Source: UBA3263 sp964549975 (GTDB lineage: Bacteria > Bacteroidota > Bacteroidia > Bacteroidales > Muribaculaceae). From it: a stretch of DNA of 21,888 nt. Location of the stretch: contig CAZJWM010000025.1 of the NCBI GenBank assembly GCA_964549975.1, forward strand, positions 1 through 21,888. The letters run 5' to 3'. A model generated the notes under the pieces. That model saw only the letters and a program-made list of their open reading frames with translations, did no database searches and was not told where the DNA came from. The position numbers were made by a program, and so were the translations under genes. Below, piece after piece: positions 1 through 6,894 of this stretch (position 1 is its first letter; each line of letters opens with the position of its first letter).

Positions 1-1
1 A

Positions 2-118
2 TGCCATAGCCACAGCATCGACCGACTCCAGCGCATCACCGGCTACCTCGTGGGTACCACCGACCGCTGGAACTCCGGTAAGCTCGCCGAGCTCAACGAC
101 CGCGTGGTCCACAAATGA
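2..118 (+). CDS. nrdD: Anaerobic ribonucleoside-triphosphate reductase, C-terminal end (partial)
   Basis: Only the last 38 residues lie in the window; the reading frame is open from base 2 to the TGA at 116-118. The fragment contains RITGYLVG followed by a conserved basic tail. This matches the glycyl-radical loop at the C terminus of class III ribonucleotide reductases (RVCGYL in E. coli). The glycine at fragment position 14 is the expected radical site, 24 residues before the end. The enzyme reduces ribonucleoside triphosphates to deoxyribonucleotides without oxygen. The stop codon overlaps the nrdG start in an ATGA, which supports both the identity and co-translation with the activase. The rest of the gene is outside the window. 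Confidence 0.9.
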   Translation, partial: CHSHSIDRLQRITGYLVGTTDRWNSGKLAELNDRVVHK

Positions 119-606
119 ACGACACGCTTAGAATCCTACAGATAGTCCCCGGCACATCGGTTGATGGGCCGGGGCTTCGCACCTCTATCTACCTGGCCGG
201 CTGCTCTCACCGCTGCCCCGGATGCCACAACCCCGCATCGTGGGCGTTCGACGCCGGAGAGGAGATGACCGTTGAGGAGGTGGTGCGCATAGTCCGTGCT
301 CACGGTTTCAACGTCACACTCACCGGCGGCGACCCGTTGCAACACGCCAACATCCGCGCCGTCGGTCGGCTCGTGGAGCGGCTGCGCCAAGAGGGGTTCA
401 CAGTGTGGTGTTTCACCGGCTACACATTCGAAGAGCTCCTGTCGCTGCCGCAATTGGCCGAGATGCTCCCGCAATTTGAAGCCATAGTGGAAGGCCCGTT
501 CATCGAAGCGCTGCGCGACACCACGCTGCAATTTCGCGGTTCGTCAAACCAACGCATCCTCCGCCCCGACGGCTCGCCCTGGCGTAGCCCATGGAGTGAA
601 CTCTAA
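115..606 (+). CDS. nrdG: Anaerobic ribonucleotide reductase-activating protein (radical SAM)
   Basis: This 163-residue protein is close to the usual NrdG length (about 155). Cys30, Cys34 and Cys37 form the CX3CX2C motif that binds the [4Fe-4S] cluster. TGGDP at 70-74 is the glycine-rich SAM-contacting motif, and the N-terminal DGPGLRT stretch is typical of glycyl-radical activases. The family cleaves S-adenosylmethionine reductively to place the glycyl radical on NrdD. The start codon overlaps the nrdD stop by 4 bp, so the two are almost certainly translated together. No terminator follows; a 9-bp inverted repeat lies downstream at 621-662. Confidence 0.95.
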   Translation: MNDTLRILQIVPGTSVDGPGLRTSIYLAGCSHRCPGCHNPASWAFDAGEEMTVEEVVRIVRAHGFNVTLTGGDPLQHANIRAVGRLVERLRQEGFTVWCFTGYTFEELLSLPQLAEMLPQFEAIVEGPFIEALRDTTLQFRGSSNQRILRPDGSPWRSPWSEL

Positions 607-620
607 ACCGCCTCCCGACG

Positions 621-662
621 TTATAGCGAAAGAAACACTCAACACTCTCTTAATCGCTATAA
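621..662. repeat. 9-bp perfect inverted repeat just before a lipoprotein start
   Basis: TTATAGCGA at 621-629 is repeated in inverted orientation as TCGCTATAA at 654-662, with 24 nt between the arms. The right arm ends 4 nt before the ATG at 667. No T-run follows, so it is not a typical intrinsic terminator. It could be an operator or an mRNA hairpin that limits access to the start codon; the sequence does not decide between these. Confidence 0.5.
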
Positions 663-666
663 TGTT

Positions 667-1149
667 ATGAAAAAACTCATCTTCCTTCTGACCATCGCCG
701 CCGCAGGGTGGGGCATCACCTCCTGCTGCGACGACAACGACGACCTGCCCGAAGTAGACGTGCGCGTGTGCATGAGCGGCGCCATCCAAGCCGAGCTCAG
801 CAATTGCCTCTACATCAACACCGGAAGCAACCTCAAAGTGGATTCCCTACTGGTGACGCCAACCAACGGCCATAAGACCGTAGTCAGCATTGCCGGCTAC
901 TATCTCGCCGGTCTCCCCATCGGCGCCACGTCCGTCTCGCCCTACGCCATGAAGATTCCCACCGGCTCACTCTCCGTTGGGCTCTATCCGCTCACCATCC
1001 GCGCGCAAGTGTTGCAAAACGACAGAGCGCCGGCGCTGCTGGTGCTGCGCTACACCGTGGCCGTGCAAGATTCCGTGATAGTGACCGACACCATCACTCC
1101 GCAGCCACTCTTTCCCGACGAGATTTCGCTGAGCTTTAAGGAAATTTGA
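667..1149 (+). CDS. Small lipoprotein of unknown function
   Basis: This 160-residue protein begins with MKK, a hydrophobic stretch and the lipobox ITSC, so Cys20 is the likely lipidated residue. An acidic segment (DDNDDLPEVD) follows, as is common for surface-exported lipoproteins of Bacteroidota. The mature part is rich in beta-prone, Thr/Val-containing segments and suggests an Ig-like or beta-sandwich fold, though this is only an impression. I recognise no catalytic motif and no named family. It lies 60 bp after nrdG with no recognisable promoter in between, so it may be read through from nrdDG or use an unrecognised promoter. A separate promoter for the next gene begins right after its stop. 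Confidence 0.75.
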   Translation: MKKLIFLLTIAAAGWGITSCCDDNDDLPEVDVRVCMSGAIQAELSNCLYINTGSNLKVDSLLVTPTNGHKTVVSIAGYYLAGLPIGATSVSPYAMKIPTGSLSVGLYPLTIRAQVLQNDRAPALLVLRYTVAVQDSVIVTDTITPQPLFPDEISLSFKEI

Positions 1150-1150
1150 T

Positions 1151-1158
1151 TAACTTTG
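1151..1158 (+). promoter_or_regulatory. -7 element of a Bacteroidota promoter before the TlpA-like gene
   Basis: TAACTTTG matches the TAnnTTTG -7 consensus of the primary Bacteroidota sigma factor and lies 44 bp before the ATG at 1203. The -33 region is poor: only a TTTCG at 1124-1128 with wide spacing. The call therefore rests mainly on the -7 element and its position just after the preceding stop codon. Confidence 0.5.
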
Positions 1159-1202
1159 CAATCGAAAACGAAACCACTTATCCATAACTCTCAACAACTC
1201 AG

Positions 1203-2222
1203 ATGAAGAAATTTTTACTCGCGGCCGCTTCAGCCCTGGCTCTGGTGGCTTGCAACAACGACAAAGCCTTCACGCTCACCCTCACCGTGCCGCAAGAGGC
1301 CGTAGGCCAAAAAATCTCCCTGCTCAAAAATGGCGGCCTCGACACCCTGGCCACCACCAACGTCACCGACACCATTGTAGTGCTCCAGGGCAACGTTGAC
1401 GCGCCCATGATGTCTATCGTGGCCATTGGCAACTATCCCATTGCCCAGCTCGTGATTGAATCGGGCGACATCACCATCGACAACGAAGGCACCCCTGCCG
1501 GCACCCCCACCAACGACGCCTACGGCAAGCTCTACCACGAACTGCTGGAGCCCTCATTTGCCGCCATCAGCGAGGCGCAAAGCGACGAAGTGGAACAGGA
1601 TATCTTCAACAACAAGCTCATCCCCGGCGTGAAAACCTTCATCGCCGCCAACGTTGGCAACCTCTACAATCCGATGCTGGTGACGATGGTTGCGCCCTAC
1701 ATGACGCTGCAGCAGGCCAACGACATCATCTCCGCCGACCCCGCCATCAAAGATGACGAATCGGTCAGCTCCGCGCTCAGCAATTTGGAGCGCAAAGAGG
1801 CCACAAACGTTGGCAAGAAATACACCGACCTCACCATCAAACAAGAGGATGGCTCCGACGCGAAACTCAGCTCCTACATTGAGCCCGGCAAATACACCCT
1901 GGTTGACTTCTGGGCATCGTGGTGCGGCCCCTGCCGTCGCGAGATTCCCGTCATCAAAGCGCTCTACGACAAATATCACTCCAAAGGTCTGAACGTGGTG
2001 GGCGTGGCCGTGTGGGACAAACCCGCCGACACCAAAGCCGCCATCGAAAGCGAACAGATTCCCTGGCCCGTGATTCTCAACGGCACACGCGAAACCACTG
2101 CCACCTACGGCATCATGGGCATCCCCTGCATCATGCTCATCGGCCCCGACGGCACAATCCTCGGCCGCGACCTCTTCGACGCATCGCTCACCGCTGCCGT
2201 CGACAAGGCCATGCAGCAATAA
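1203..2222 (+). CDS. TlpA/ResA-like thioredoxin-fold lipoprotein
   Basis: This 339-residue protein has a lipoprotein signal ending in LVAC (Cys17). The N-terminal part (about 20-195) resembles the DUF4369-type beta-rich domain often fused to thioredoxins in Bacteroidota. The C-terminal part (about 205-339) is an AhpC/TSA-Redoxin thioredoxin domain with the active site W240-C-G-P-C244 and a conserved cis-proline region (GIPCIMLIGPDG). Members are periplasm-facing thiol-disulfide oxidoreductases that reduce disulfides in exported proteins or assist cytochrome c maturation; the partner here is unknown. An extra Cys next to the cis-proline (GIPC) is a small oddity. It has its own -7 element upstream and a strong terminator downstream, so it is probably monocistronic. 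Confidence 0.9.
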   Translation: MKKFLLAAASALALVACNNDKAFTLTLTVPQEAVGQKISLLKNGGLDTLATTNVTDTIVVLQGNVDAPMMSIVAIGNYPIAQLVIESGDITIDNEGTPAGTPTNDAYGKLYHELLEPSFAAISEAQSDEVEQDIFNNKLIPGVKTFIAANVGNLYNPMLVTMVAPYMTLQQANDIISADPAIKDDESVSSALSNLERKEATNVGKKYTDLTIKQEDGSDAKLSSYIEPGKYTLVDFWASWCGPCRREIPVIKALYDKYHSKGLNVVGVAVWDKPADTKAAIESEQIPWPVILNGTRETTATYGIMGIPCIMLIGPDGTILGRDLFDASLTAAVDKAMQQ

Positions 2223-2246
2223 TCCGATTTCACAACACTCAAATCC

Positions 2247-2280
2247 ATGGGTCGTGCTTTTGGCGCGGCCCATATTTTTT
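2247..2280 (+). terminator. Intrinsic terminator after the TlpA-like gene
   Basis: An 11-bp stem (2247-2257 with 2263-2273, including two G-U pairs) closes a five-base TTTTG loop and is followed at once by a run of six T at 2275-2280. This is the clearest rho-independent terminator in the window, 25 bp after the stop codon at 2222. Confidence 0.9.
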
Positions 2281-2311
2281 GCGCAAAATTCAAAGAAAAA
2301 CGTCGGAGCAG

Positions 2312-2342
2312 TTGGCCGATTGAGCGGAATTTCGTACTTTTG
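2312..2342 (+). promoter_or_regulatory. Promoter of the membrane protein-mgtE-prenyl synthase operon
   Basis: TTG at 2312-2314 and TACTTTTG at 2335-2342 (TAnnTTTG) are separated by exactly 20 nt, matching the -33/-7 pattern. The -7 box ends only 6 nt before the ATG at 2349, so transcription should start at or within a few bases of the start codon. It sits right after the upstream terminator. Confidence 0.8.
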
Positions 2343-2348
2343 CAGAGT

Positions 2349-2780
2349 ATGAAGCGCAAAGTGGCAACAACATTCAAAGTTGATGCGGCGATGGTGCCGA
2401 TTTTCATCGGTGTGTGCCTCACCGGCATCAAAACTCATGTGAGTTTCCCATCCGGGCCTTTCCAAGCTTGGATGACGGCTCACATCTATCTGTCGCTACT
2501 ATTTCTGGCCTTGGCGCTGTGGCACGTGTGGCTCCATCGCGGCTGGTATCGCGCCCTGCGCATCCGCAATCGCAAAGCCCGTCGCCATCCCACGCTGATG
2601 CTCAACGCAGTGAGCCTCTTCGTGGCTGCCACCGGGTTGCTCCTCTGGGGCGGCATATCCGGTTCGGGCTGGTGGATTGGCCATTGGCACTGGATTGGCG
2701 GATTGGTGATGACATTCTTTGGCGTGGCTCACGCTGTGCGTCGCGGAAATCGGTTAATTAAAGGACTGTTTGCGAAATGA
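2349..2780 (+). CDS. Four-helix membrane protein, DUF4405/cytochrome b-like
   Basis: I place the start at 2349 (143 residues). An upstream in-frame ATG at 2247 lies inside the terminator stem and before the promoter, so it cannot be used. Four transmembrane helices are apparent at about 12-28, 42-63, 83-103 and 112-130, with a basic loop at 64-80 that should face the cytoplasm. His45 and His59 in helix 2, and His114 and His128 in helix 4, each have 14-residue spacing. That is the arrangement in which helices B and D of cytochrome b hold two b hemes. The overall look is that of DUF4405/cytochrome b561-like proteins, but heme binding is inference. The stop overlaps the mgtE start by 4 bp, so it is translationally coupled to it. 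Confidence 0.75.
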   Translation: MKRKVATTFKVDAAMVPIFIGVCLTGIKTHVSFPSGPFQAWMTAHIYLSLLFLALALWHVWLHRGWYRALRIRNRKARRHPTLMLNAVSLFVAATGLLLWGGISGSGWWIGHWHWIGGLVMTFFGVAHAVRRGNRLIKGLFAK

Positions 2781-4144
2781 AAGAATACAGCTCGGAATAT
2801 CTGGAGAATATTCGCAAGATCATAGCTCAGCATGATGTGGCGGCAGCAACCGAAGAGTTGCAGGAGCTGCACCCGGCCGACATTGCCGAACTCTATCAAG
2901 ACCTCGACTTGGAGGAGGCCGAATTCCTCTTCAAACTGCTCGACGAGGAGACGGCCGCCGACGTGCTGCTCGAACTCGACGAAGACGACCGCAAGAAGCT
3001 GCTCGAAAACATGCCCAATGAGGTCATCGCAAAGCAGATTGACCACATGGACACCGACGACGCCGTCGACCTCATCCAAGAGCTGGACAAGGAAGACCGC
3101 GAAGAGGTGCTCTCGCAACTCGACGACATGGAGCAGGCCGGCGACATCATCGACCTGATGCAATATGACGAAGACACCGCCGGCGGCTTGATGGGCACGG
3201 AGATGATTGTGGTCAACGAAAACTGGTCGATGCCCGAATGCATCAAAGAGATGCGACTCCAAGCCGAAGAGCTCGATGACATCTACAACGTCTACGTGGT
3301 TGACGACGACGAGCGCCTGCGCGGTGTGTTGCCGCTGAAAAAGATGATCACCCATCCATCCGTGAGCAAAATCAAACACGTGATGGAGGAGGAGCCCGTG
3401 GCCGTGAAGACCGACACCCCGGCCGAAGAGGTGGCACAAGACTTCGAGAAATACGACCTTGTGGCCATGCCTGTGATCGACTCCATAGGCCGATTGGTGG
3501 GACAAATCACCGTCGACGACGTGATGGATCATGTGCGTGAAAGCGCCGAGCGCGACTATCAATTGGCATCCGGTCTTAGTGCCGACGTGGAAACCGACTC
3601 CTCATGGTTTGCACAAACCAAGGCCCGCTTGCCATGGCTGCTGATAGGCATCGCCGGCGGCATTGCCAACTCCATGATTCTTGGCAACTTCGAACAAGGC
3701 TTCATGACCAACCCGGCCATGGCTCTCTACATCCCGCTGATTGGCGGCACCGGCGGAAACGTGGGCATCCAGTCAAGCGCCATCGTGGTGCAAGGCTTGG
3801 CCAACGGCTCGCTGGAGGTGGGCAAAGCCACCAAGCAAGTGCTCAAAGAGGTGGGCGTGGGCTTGCTCAACGCCTCAATGATTGCCGGATTGGTGTTCAT
3901 CTACAACTGCTTCCGCTTGGGGGCTTCGCAAATCACCACATTGGCCGTGTCAATCAGCCTCTTCTGCGTGGTGATTTTCGCCTCCGTGTTTGGCACATTC
4001 GTGCCTCTGACGCTCGAAAAACTGAAAATTGACCCTGCGCTGGCCACCGGCCCCTTCATCTCCATCACCAACGACATCATCGGCATGGTGATCTACATGT
4101 GTGTGTCGGCAGCGCTGCTCAACACCTTTGGCGTCAACTTCTGA
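2777..4144 (+). CDS. mgtE: Magnesium channel/transporter MgtE
   Basis: At 455 residues it has the normal family length and full domain order. Residues 1-130 are an acidic, helical MgtE_N domain, about 135-260 a pair of CBS domains, and about 280-455 the five-helix pore. The pore signature PLIGGTGGNVGIQSS and the conserved pore aspartate (Asp433, in SITNDIIG) are present. MgtE is a homodimeric inner-membrane channel for Mg2+; the acidic N and CBS domains bind Mg2+ and close the pore when cytosolic Mg2+ is high, so regulation is largely post-translational. It overlaps the upstream membrane protein by 4 bp and lies 22 bp before the prenyl synthase, whose chemistry depends on Mg2+. Confidence 0.96.
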   Translation: MKEYSSEYLENIRKIIAQHDVAAATEELQELHPADIAELYQDLDLEEAEFLFKLLDEETAADVLLELDEDDRKKLLENMPNEVIAKQIDHMDTDDAVDLIQELDKEDREEVLSQLDDMEQAGDIIDLMQYDEDTAGGLMGTEMIVVNENWSMPECIKEMRLQAEELDDIYNVYVVDDDERLRGVLPLKKMITHPSVSKIKHVMEEEPVAVKTDTPAEEVAQDFEKYDLVAMPVIDSIGRLVGQITVDDVMDHVRESAERDYQLASGLSADVETDSSWFAQTKARLPWLLIGIAGGIANSMILGNFEQGFMTNPAMALYIPLIGGTGGNVGIQSSAIVVQGLANGSLEVGKATKQVLKEVGVGLLNASMIAGLVFIYNCFRLGASQITTLAVSISLFCVVIFASVFGTFVPLTLEKLKIDPALATGPFISITNDIIGMVIYMCVSAALLNTFGVNF

Positions 4145-4166
4145 TTGATGTGATTAACCCCCTAAT

Positions 4167-5123
4167 ATGATAGACTCAACAGACCTACTTGATTTAATTG
4201 AGGAGCGCATTGCCGGACTCAACCTGCCAAGCTCGCTCCCCGGACTTTACCAGCCAATTAGATATACCATGGAGAGCGGCGGCAAACGCCTTCGCCCCAT
4301 GCTGCTCATGGCCTCCTGCCAGGCTATGGGCGTAAACCCCAACGAAGCACTCAACCAAGCAGTTGGCCTTGAGATGTTTCACAACTTCACGCTGCTCCAC
4401 GACGACGTGATGGACCGCGCCGACACTCGCCGCGGCCGCCCCACAGTCCACGCCAAGTGGAACGACACCACCGCCATCCTCTCCGGCGACACCATGCTCA
4501 CTCTGGCCACGCAACTGATGTGCATGGCTCCGGTGGAGAAACTGCCCCGAGTGATGCAAATCTTCAACCGCACGGCCATTGAGGTCTACGAAGGTCAGCA
4601 AATGGACATGGACTTCGAATCGCGCACCGACGTGAGCGAAGCCGAATATCTTGAGATGATTCGTCTGAAGACCTCTGTGTTGCTCGGTTGCGCTTGCGAA
4701 TTGGGCGCACTGATGGCCGACGCCGGCGAAGTGCAAATCAAAGGGCTCTACGACTTTGCCGAAAACCTTGGCATAGCCTTCCAGCTGCAAGACGACTATC
4801 TCGACACGTTTGGCTCCACCGAAGTGTTTGGCAAAGAGGTGGGCGGCGACATACTCAATAATAAAAAAACATGGCTTCTGATCAAAGCTCTGGAAGAGGA
4901 GCCCCAAGAGGTGGCCAAGGTGATGGCTATGCCTCGCTCCGCGGCCAAAGTGGAGGCCATGACGGAAATCTACAACGACCTGCGCCTGCCGGCCCTGATT
5001 CACGACCTGATCGACGACTATGCTACCCGCGCTATCGAATGCCTTGACACGGTGAATATGAGCACGGTAGACAGCAACTGGTTTGCCGCACTAACTCGCT
5101 CACTATCCACTCGCACATCATAA
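4167..5123 (+). CDS. Short-chain polyprenyl diphosphate synthase (FPP/GGPP type)
   Basis: This 318-residue trans-isoprenyl diphosphate synthase has GGKRLRP at 38-44, the first aspartate-rich motif D79-D-V-M-D83 and the second at D209-D-Y-L-D213. It condenses IPP with allylic diphosphates through Mg2+ bound to these motifs. Phe74 lies five residues before the first motif, a bulky residue that in characterised farnesyl- and geranylgeranyl-diphosphate synthases limits chain length, so a C15-C20 product is more likely than an octaprenyl one. The product could feed undecaprenyl phosphate or menaquinone synthesis. It is the last gene of the 2349-5123 operon. I give no gene symbol because product length cannot be fixed from sequence alone. 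Confidence 0.9.
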   Translation: MIDSTDLLDLIEERIAGLNLPSSLPGLYQPIRYTMESGGKRLRPMLLMASCQAMGVNPNEALNQAVGLEMFHNFTLLHDDVMDRADTRRGRPTVHAKWNDTTAILSGDTMLTLATQLMCMAPVEKLPRVMQIFNRTAIEVYEGQQMDMDFESRTDVSEAEYLEMIRLKTSVLLGCACELGALMADAGEVQIKGLYDFAENLGIAFQLQDDYLDTFGSTEVFGKEVGGDILNNKKTWLLIKALEEEPQEVAKVMAMPRSAAKVEAMTEIYNDLRLPALIHDLIDDYATRAIECLDTVNMSTVDSNWFAALTRSLSTRTS

Positions 5124-5133
5124 TCTCCGTCGC

Positions 5134-5160
5134 ATCAAGAAAATCGTTGATTTTCTTGAT
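5134..5160. repeat. Perfect 12-bp hairpin with 3-nt loop after the prenyl synthase gene
   Basis: ATCAAGAAAATC (5134-5145), loop GTT, then GATTTTCTTGAT (5149-5160) form a perfect AT-rich hairpin 10 bp after the stop codon at 5123. No T-run follows it. Its position between operons suggests a terminator or an mRNA 3'-end stabiliser, but the usual U-tract is missing. Confidence 0.6.
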
Positions 5161-5222
5161 GGCCACATTAAACTTTTCGCCTCCAACCGAGTCAAACCAA
5201 GTAAATAAATACTCCAAGACAT

Positions 5223-6560
5223 ATGAATCTATACCGTCGATTATTGCTTTTGGGTGTTGCTCTATGCGGAGCTGCCTACGCAGCCAACGCCGAGCAACTC
5301 ACCTCCACGATTTCATGGGAGGTGAAAGACAGTGTGCTCTACATCACCGGCACAGGCGAAATGCCCAACTTCTCTCGCAACGAACTGCAACATTGGCAGC
5401 CGCAATCGATTTCCGAAACCATCAACGCCATTGTCATCGGCGAGGGAATCACCAAGGTGGGCAACTACGCCTTCTATTCGCCCCGACTCGACGACAGCTA
5501 CTCGCGCCGCACTCAAGGCGACTACACCTTCAAGACCGAGCAGCAGAAAATTTCGAAATACCACAACGTCAAGAGCATCACTCTGCCCTCAACGCTGAAG
5601 GAGATTGGCACCAATGCCTTCCAGAATCTCTCGGTGCCCTTCATCAACATCCCCAACAGCGTCACCAAAATCGGCGGCTCCGCCTTTGCCTACTCCGAGC
5701 TGCGCTGCCTGCGCATACCGAGCAAGCTCACAAAGATGGGCGTAAATGCCTTCGAAGGAATTGAGTCACTGCGCTCCATCGACTTCAACCACGCATCATT
5801 CAAGTTGCCCAACGGCGCCTTCTTCATGTGCGTGGGGCTCAACACCATCCGCAATGCCGAAAACGTGGAGCAGGTCTACGACAACACATTCGGTTGCACC
5901 GCCTTCAACGACATTGCCGACATCAGCACCTACGCGGCAGAGAGCCAATTGGGTGTTTACTTGGTGGCCCGCATGATGCCGTGGGAAAAATATTGCGAAG
6001 CAAATCAACTGCCCGAACCCAAGATCTCCACGGCGTGGCAAACCAAGATTGAAACCGACATTCGCTCATGGGAGCATAAGACTCGCAACGAGAGCGAACT
6101 CCAATGGCATGCCCGAGTGAACGACTACACTCGCAGCGTGCTTCGCGACTCGCTCACGCAAATGGCCGCCGCCGAATTTCCCACAGAAAACGAAGCGTAT
6201 TTCGCCAAAGTGGCAGCCATGCGCCAACGCTACGACTCCGACCGCGCAGCGCTGATTCGCCAATACTACGCTGATCTCACCGGCGAAGAAATCACCATGT
6301 TCCGCCTCGACAATTTCAGCCTTGAGCCCTACGACTCCGAGCGCGGAGTGGCCACAATTCAATCCGACCATTACGGCACATTCGTGGCACCGGTTTCCGC
6401 CGACGAAGCTCAAATCCTGAAGGCGAACTTAGGCGAAATCATGCGCAACTCGGTGCCCACATTCCGGCCCAAAGGCGAGGACGTGGCGCTGCGCACCGTG
6501 CAGATCAACGTTGGCGGCCGCGACTTGTATGCCGCCATCGTGGCCGACGAAGCCCAATAA
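5223..6560 (+). CDS. Secreted LRR_5/BspA-like leucine-rich repeat protein
   Basis: This 445-residue protein has a type I signal peptide (about 1-23, ending AANA before EQ), so it should reach the periplasm or beyond. Residues 100-250 contain BspA/TpLRR-type repeats of the form I-x-x-P-x-x-[VL]-x-x-I-G-x-x-A-F, seen for example as LPSTLKEIGTNAF, IPNSVTKIGGSAF and IPSKLTKMGVNAF. The C-terminal half (about 265-445) is charged, partly helical and not recognised. BspA-like repeats are common in Bacteroidota exported proteins and often mediate binding, but no ligand can be named. No C-terminal sorting domain is visible. I see no good TAnnTTTG promoter in the 99-bp gap upstream, which holds the hairpin at 5134-5160. 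Confidence 0.85.
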   Translation: MNLYRRLLLLGVALCGAAYAANAEQLTSTISWEVKDSVLYITGTGEMPNFSRNELQHWQPQSISETINAIVIGEGITKVGNYAFYSPRLDDSYSRRTQGDYTFKTEQQKISKYHNVKSITLPSTLKEIGTNAFQNLSVPFINIPNSVTKIGGSAFAYSELRCLRIPSKLTKMGVNAFEGIESLRSIDFNHASFKLPNGAFFMCVGLNTIRNAENVEQVYDNTFGCTAFNDIADISTYAAESQLGVYLVARMMPWEKYCEANQLPEPKISTAWQTKIETDIRSWEHKTRNESELQWHARVNDYTRSVLRDSLTQMAAAEFPTENEAYFAKVAAMRQRYDSDRAALIRQYYADLTGEEITMFRLDNFSLEPYDSERGVATIQSDHYGTFVAPVSADEAQILKANLGEIMRNSVPTFRPKGEDVALRTVQINVGGRDLYAAIVADEAQ

Positions 6561-6600
6561 GCACTATCATAACTAACACCTATAAAATACCAACCCAACC

Positions 6601-6804
6601 ATGATGACATTTCTTATAATTCTGATCCTCGCGGCCATCGGCATCTCCTTCTTTGCCGGATTTTCACATGGCAATCGCAACGGACAACCCACCAACGACT
6701 TCGGCGACGAGATTGACGACGAAGAAGCTGAACCCGGAAGCGAATTCTCACGCGAGGAGCTCGACTATTGGTATCTCAACCAAGTCGACGACGATGACGA
6801 GTAA
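6601..6804 (+). CDS. Small single-pass membrane protein with acidic tail
   Basis: This 67-residue protein has one hydrophobic helix (about 3-21) followed by a short polar linker and a strongly acidic tail ending in DDDDE. The second codon is also ATG (6604) and could be the true start. It lies 40 bp after the LRR gene in the same direction and is closed by the hairpin at 6838-6875, which supports a real transcription unit. I do not recognise the family. The GC-rich, acidic codon use resembles its neighbours. With little charge before the helix, the topology is uncertain. Confidence 0.6.
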   Translation: MMTFLIILILAAIGISFFAGFSHGNRNGQPTNDFGDEIDDEEAEPGSEFSREELDYWYLNQVDDDDE

Positions 6805-6837
6805 CCCCATCGTTAGCCCTACCAATCAACAAGAATA

Positions 6838-6875
6838 CAGCCCCGAAGTCGCTGATATAGTCGGCTTCGGGGCTG
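6838..6875. terminator. Shared terminator between convergent units (6804 + and rnr -)
   Basis: CAGCCCCGAAG (6838-6848) and CTTCGGGGCTG (6865-6875) form a perfect 11-bp GC-rich stem with a 16-nt loop. It lies between two genes that end towards each other (6804 on + and 6895 on -). The flanks are moderately T-rich on both strands (TCTTTATTTTC on +, TATTCTTGTTG on -), so it can serve as a bidirectional terminator. Confidence 0.8.
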
Positions 6876-6894
6876 AGTCTTTATTTTCGGGGAA

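Noticed and set aside
2247..2348. Longer N terminus for the 2349 membrane protein
   Set aside because: The ATG at 2247 is the first base of the terminator stem and lies upstream of the promoter, so it would not be on the transcript.
1554..2483. 309-residue open frame on the - strand opposite the TlpA-like gene
   Set aside because: It is antisense to a gene with an intact WCGPC site and crosses the intrinsic terminator and the 2312-2342 promoter; no supporting motif.
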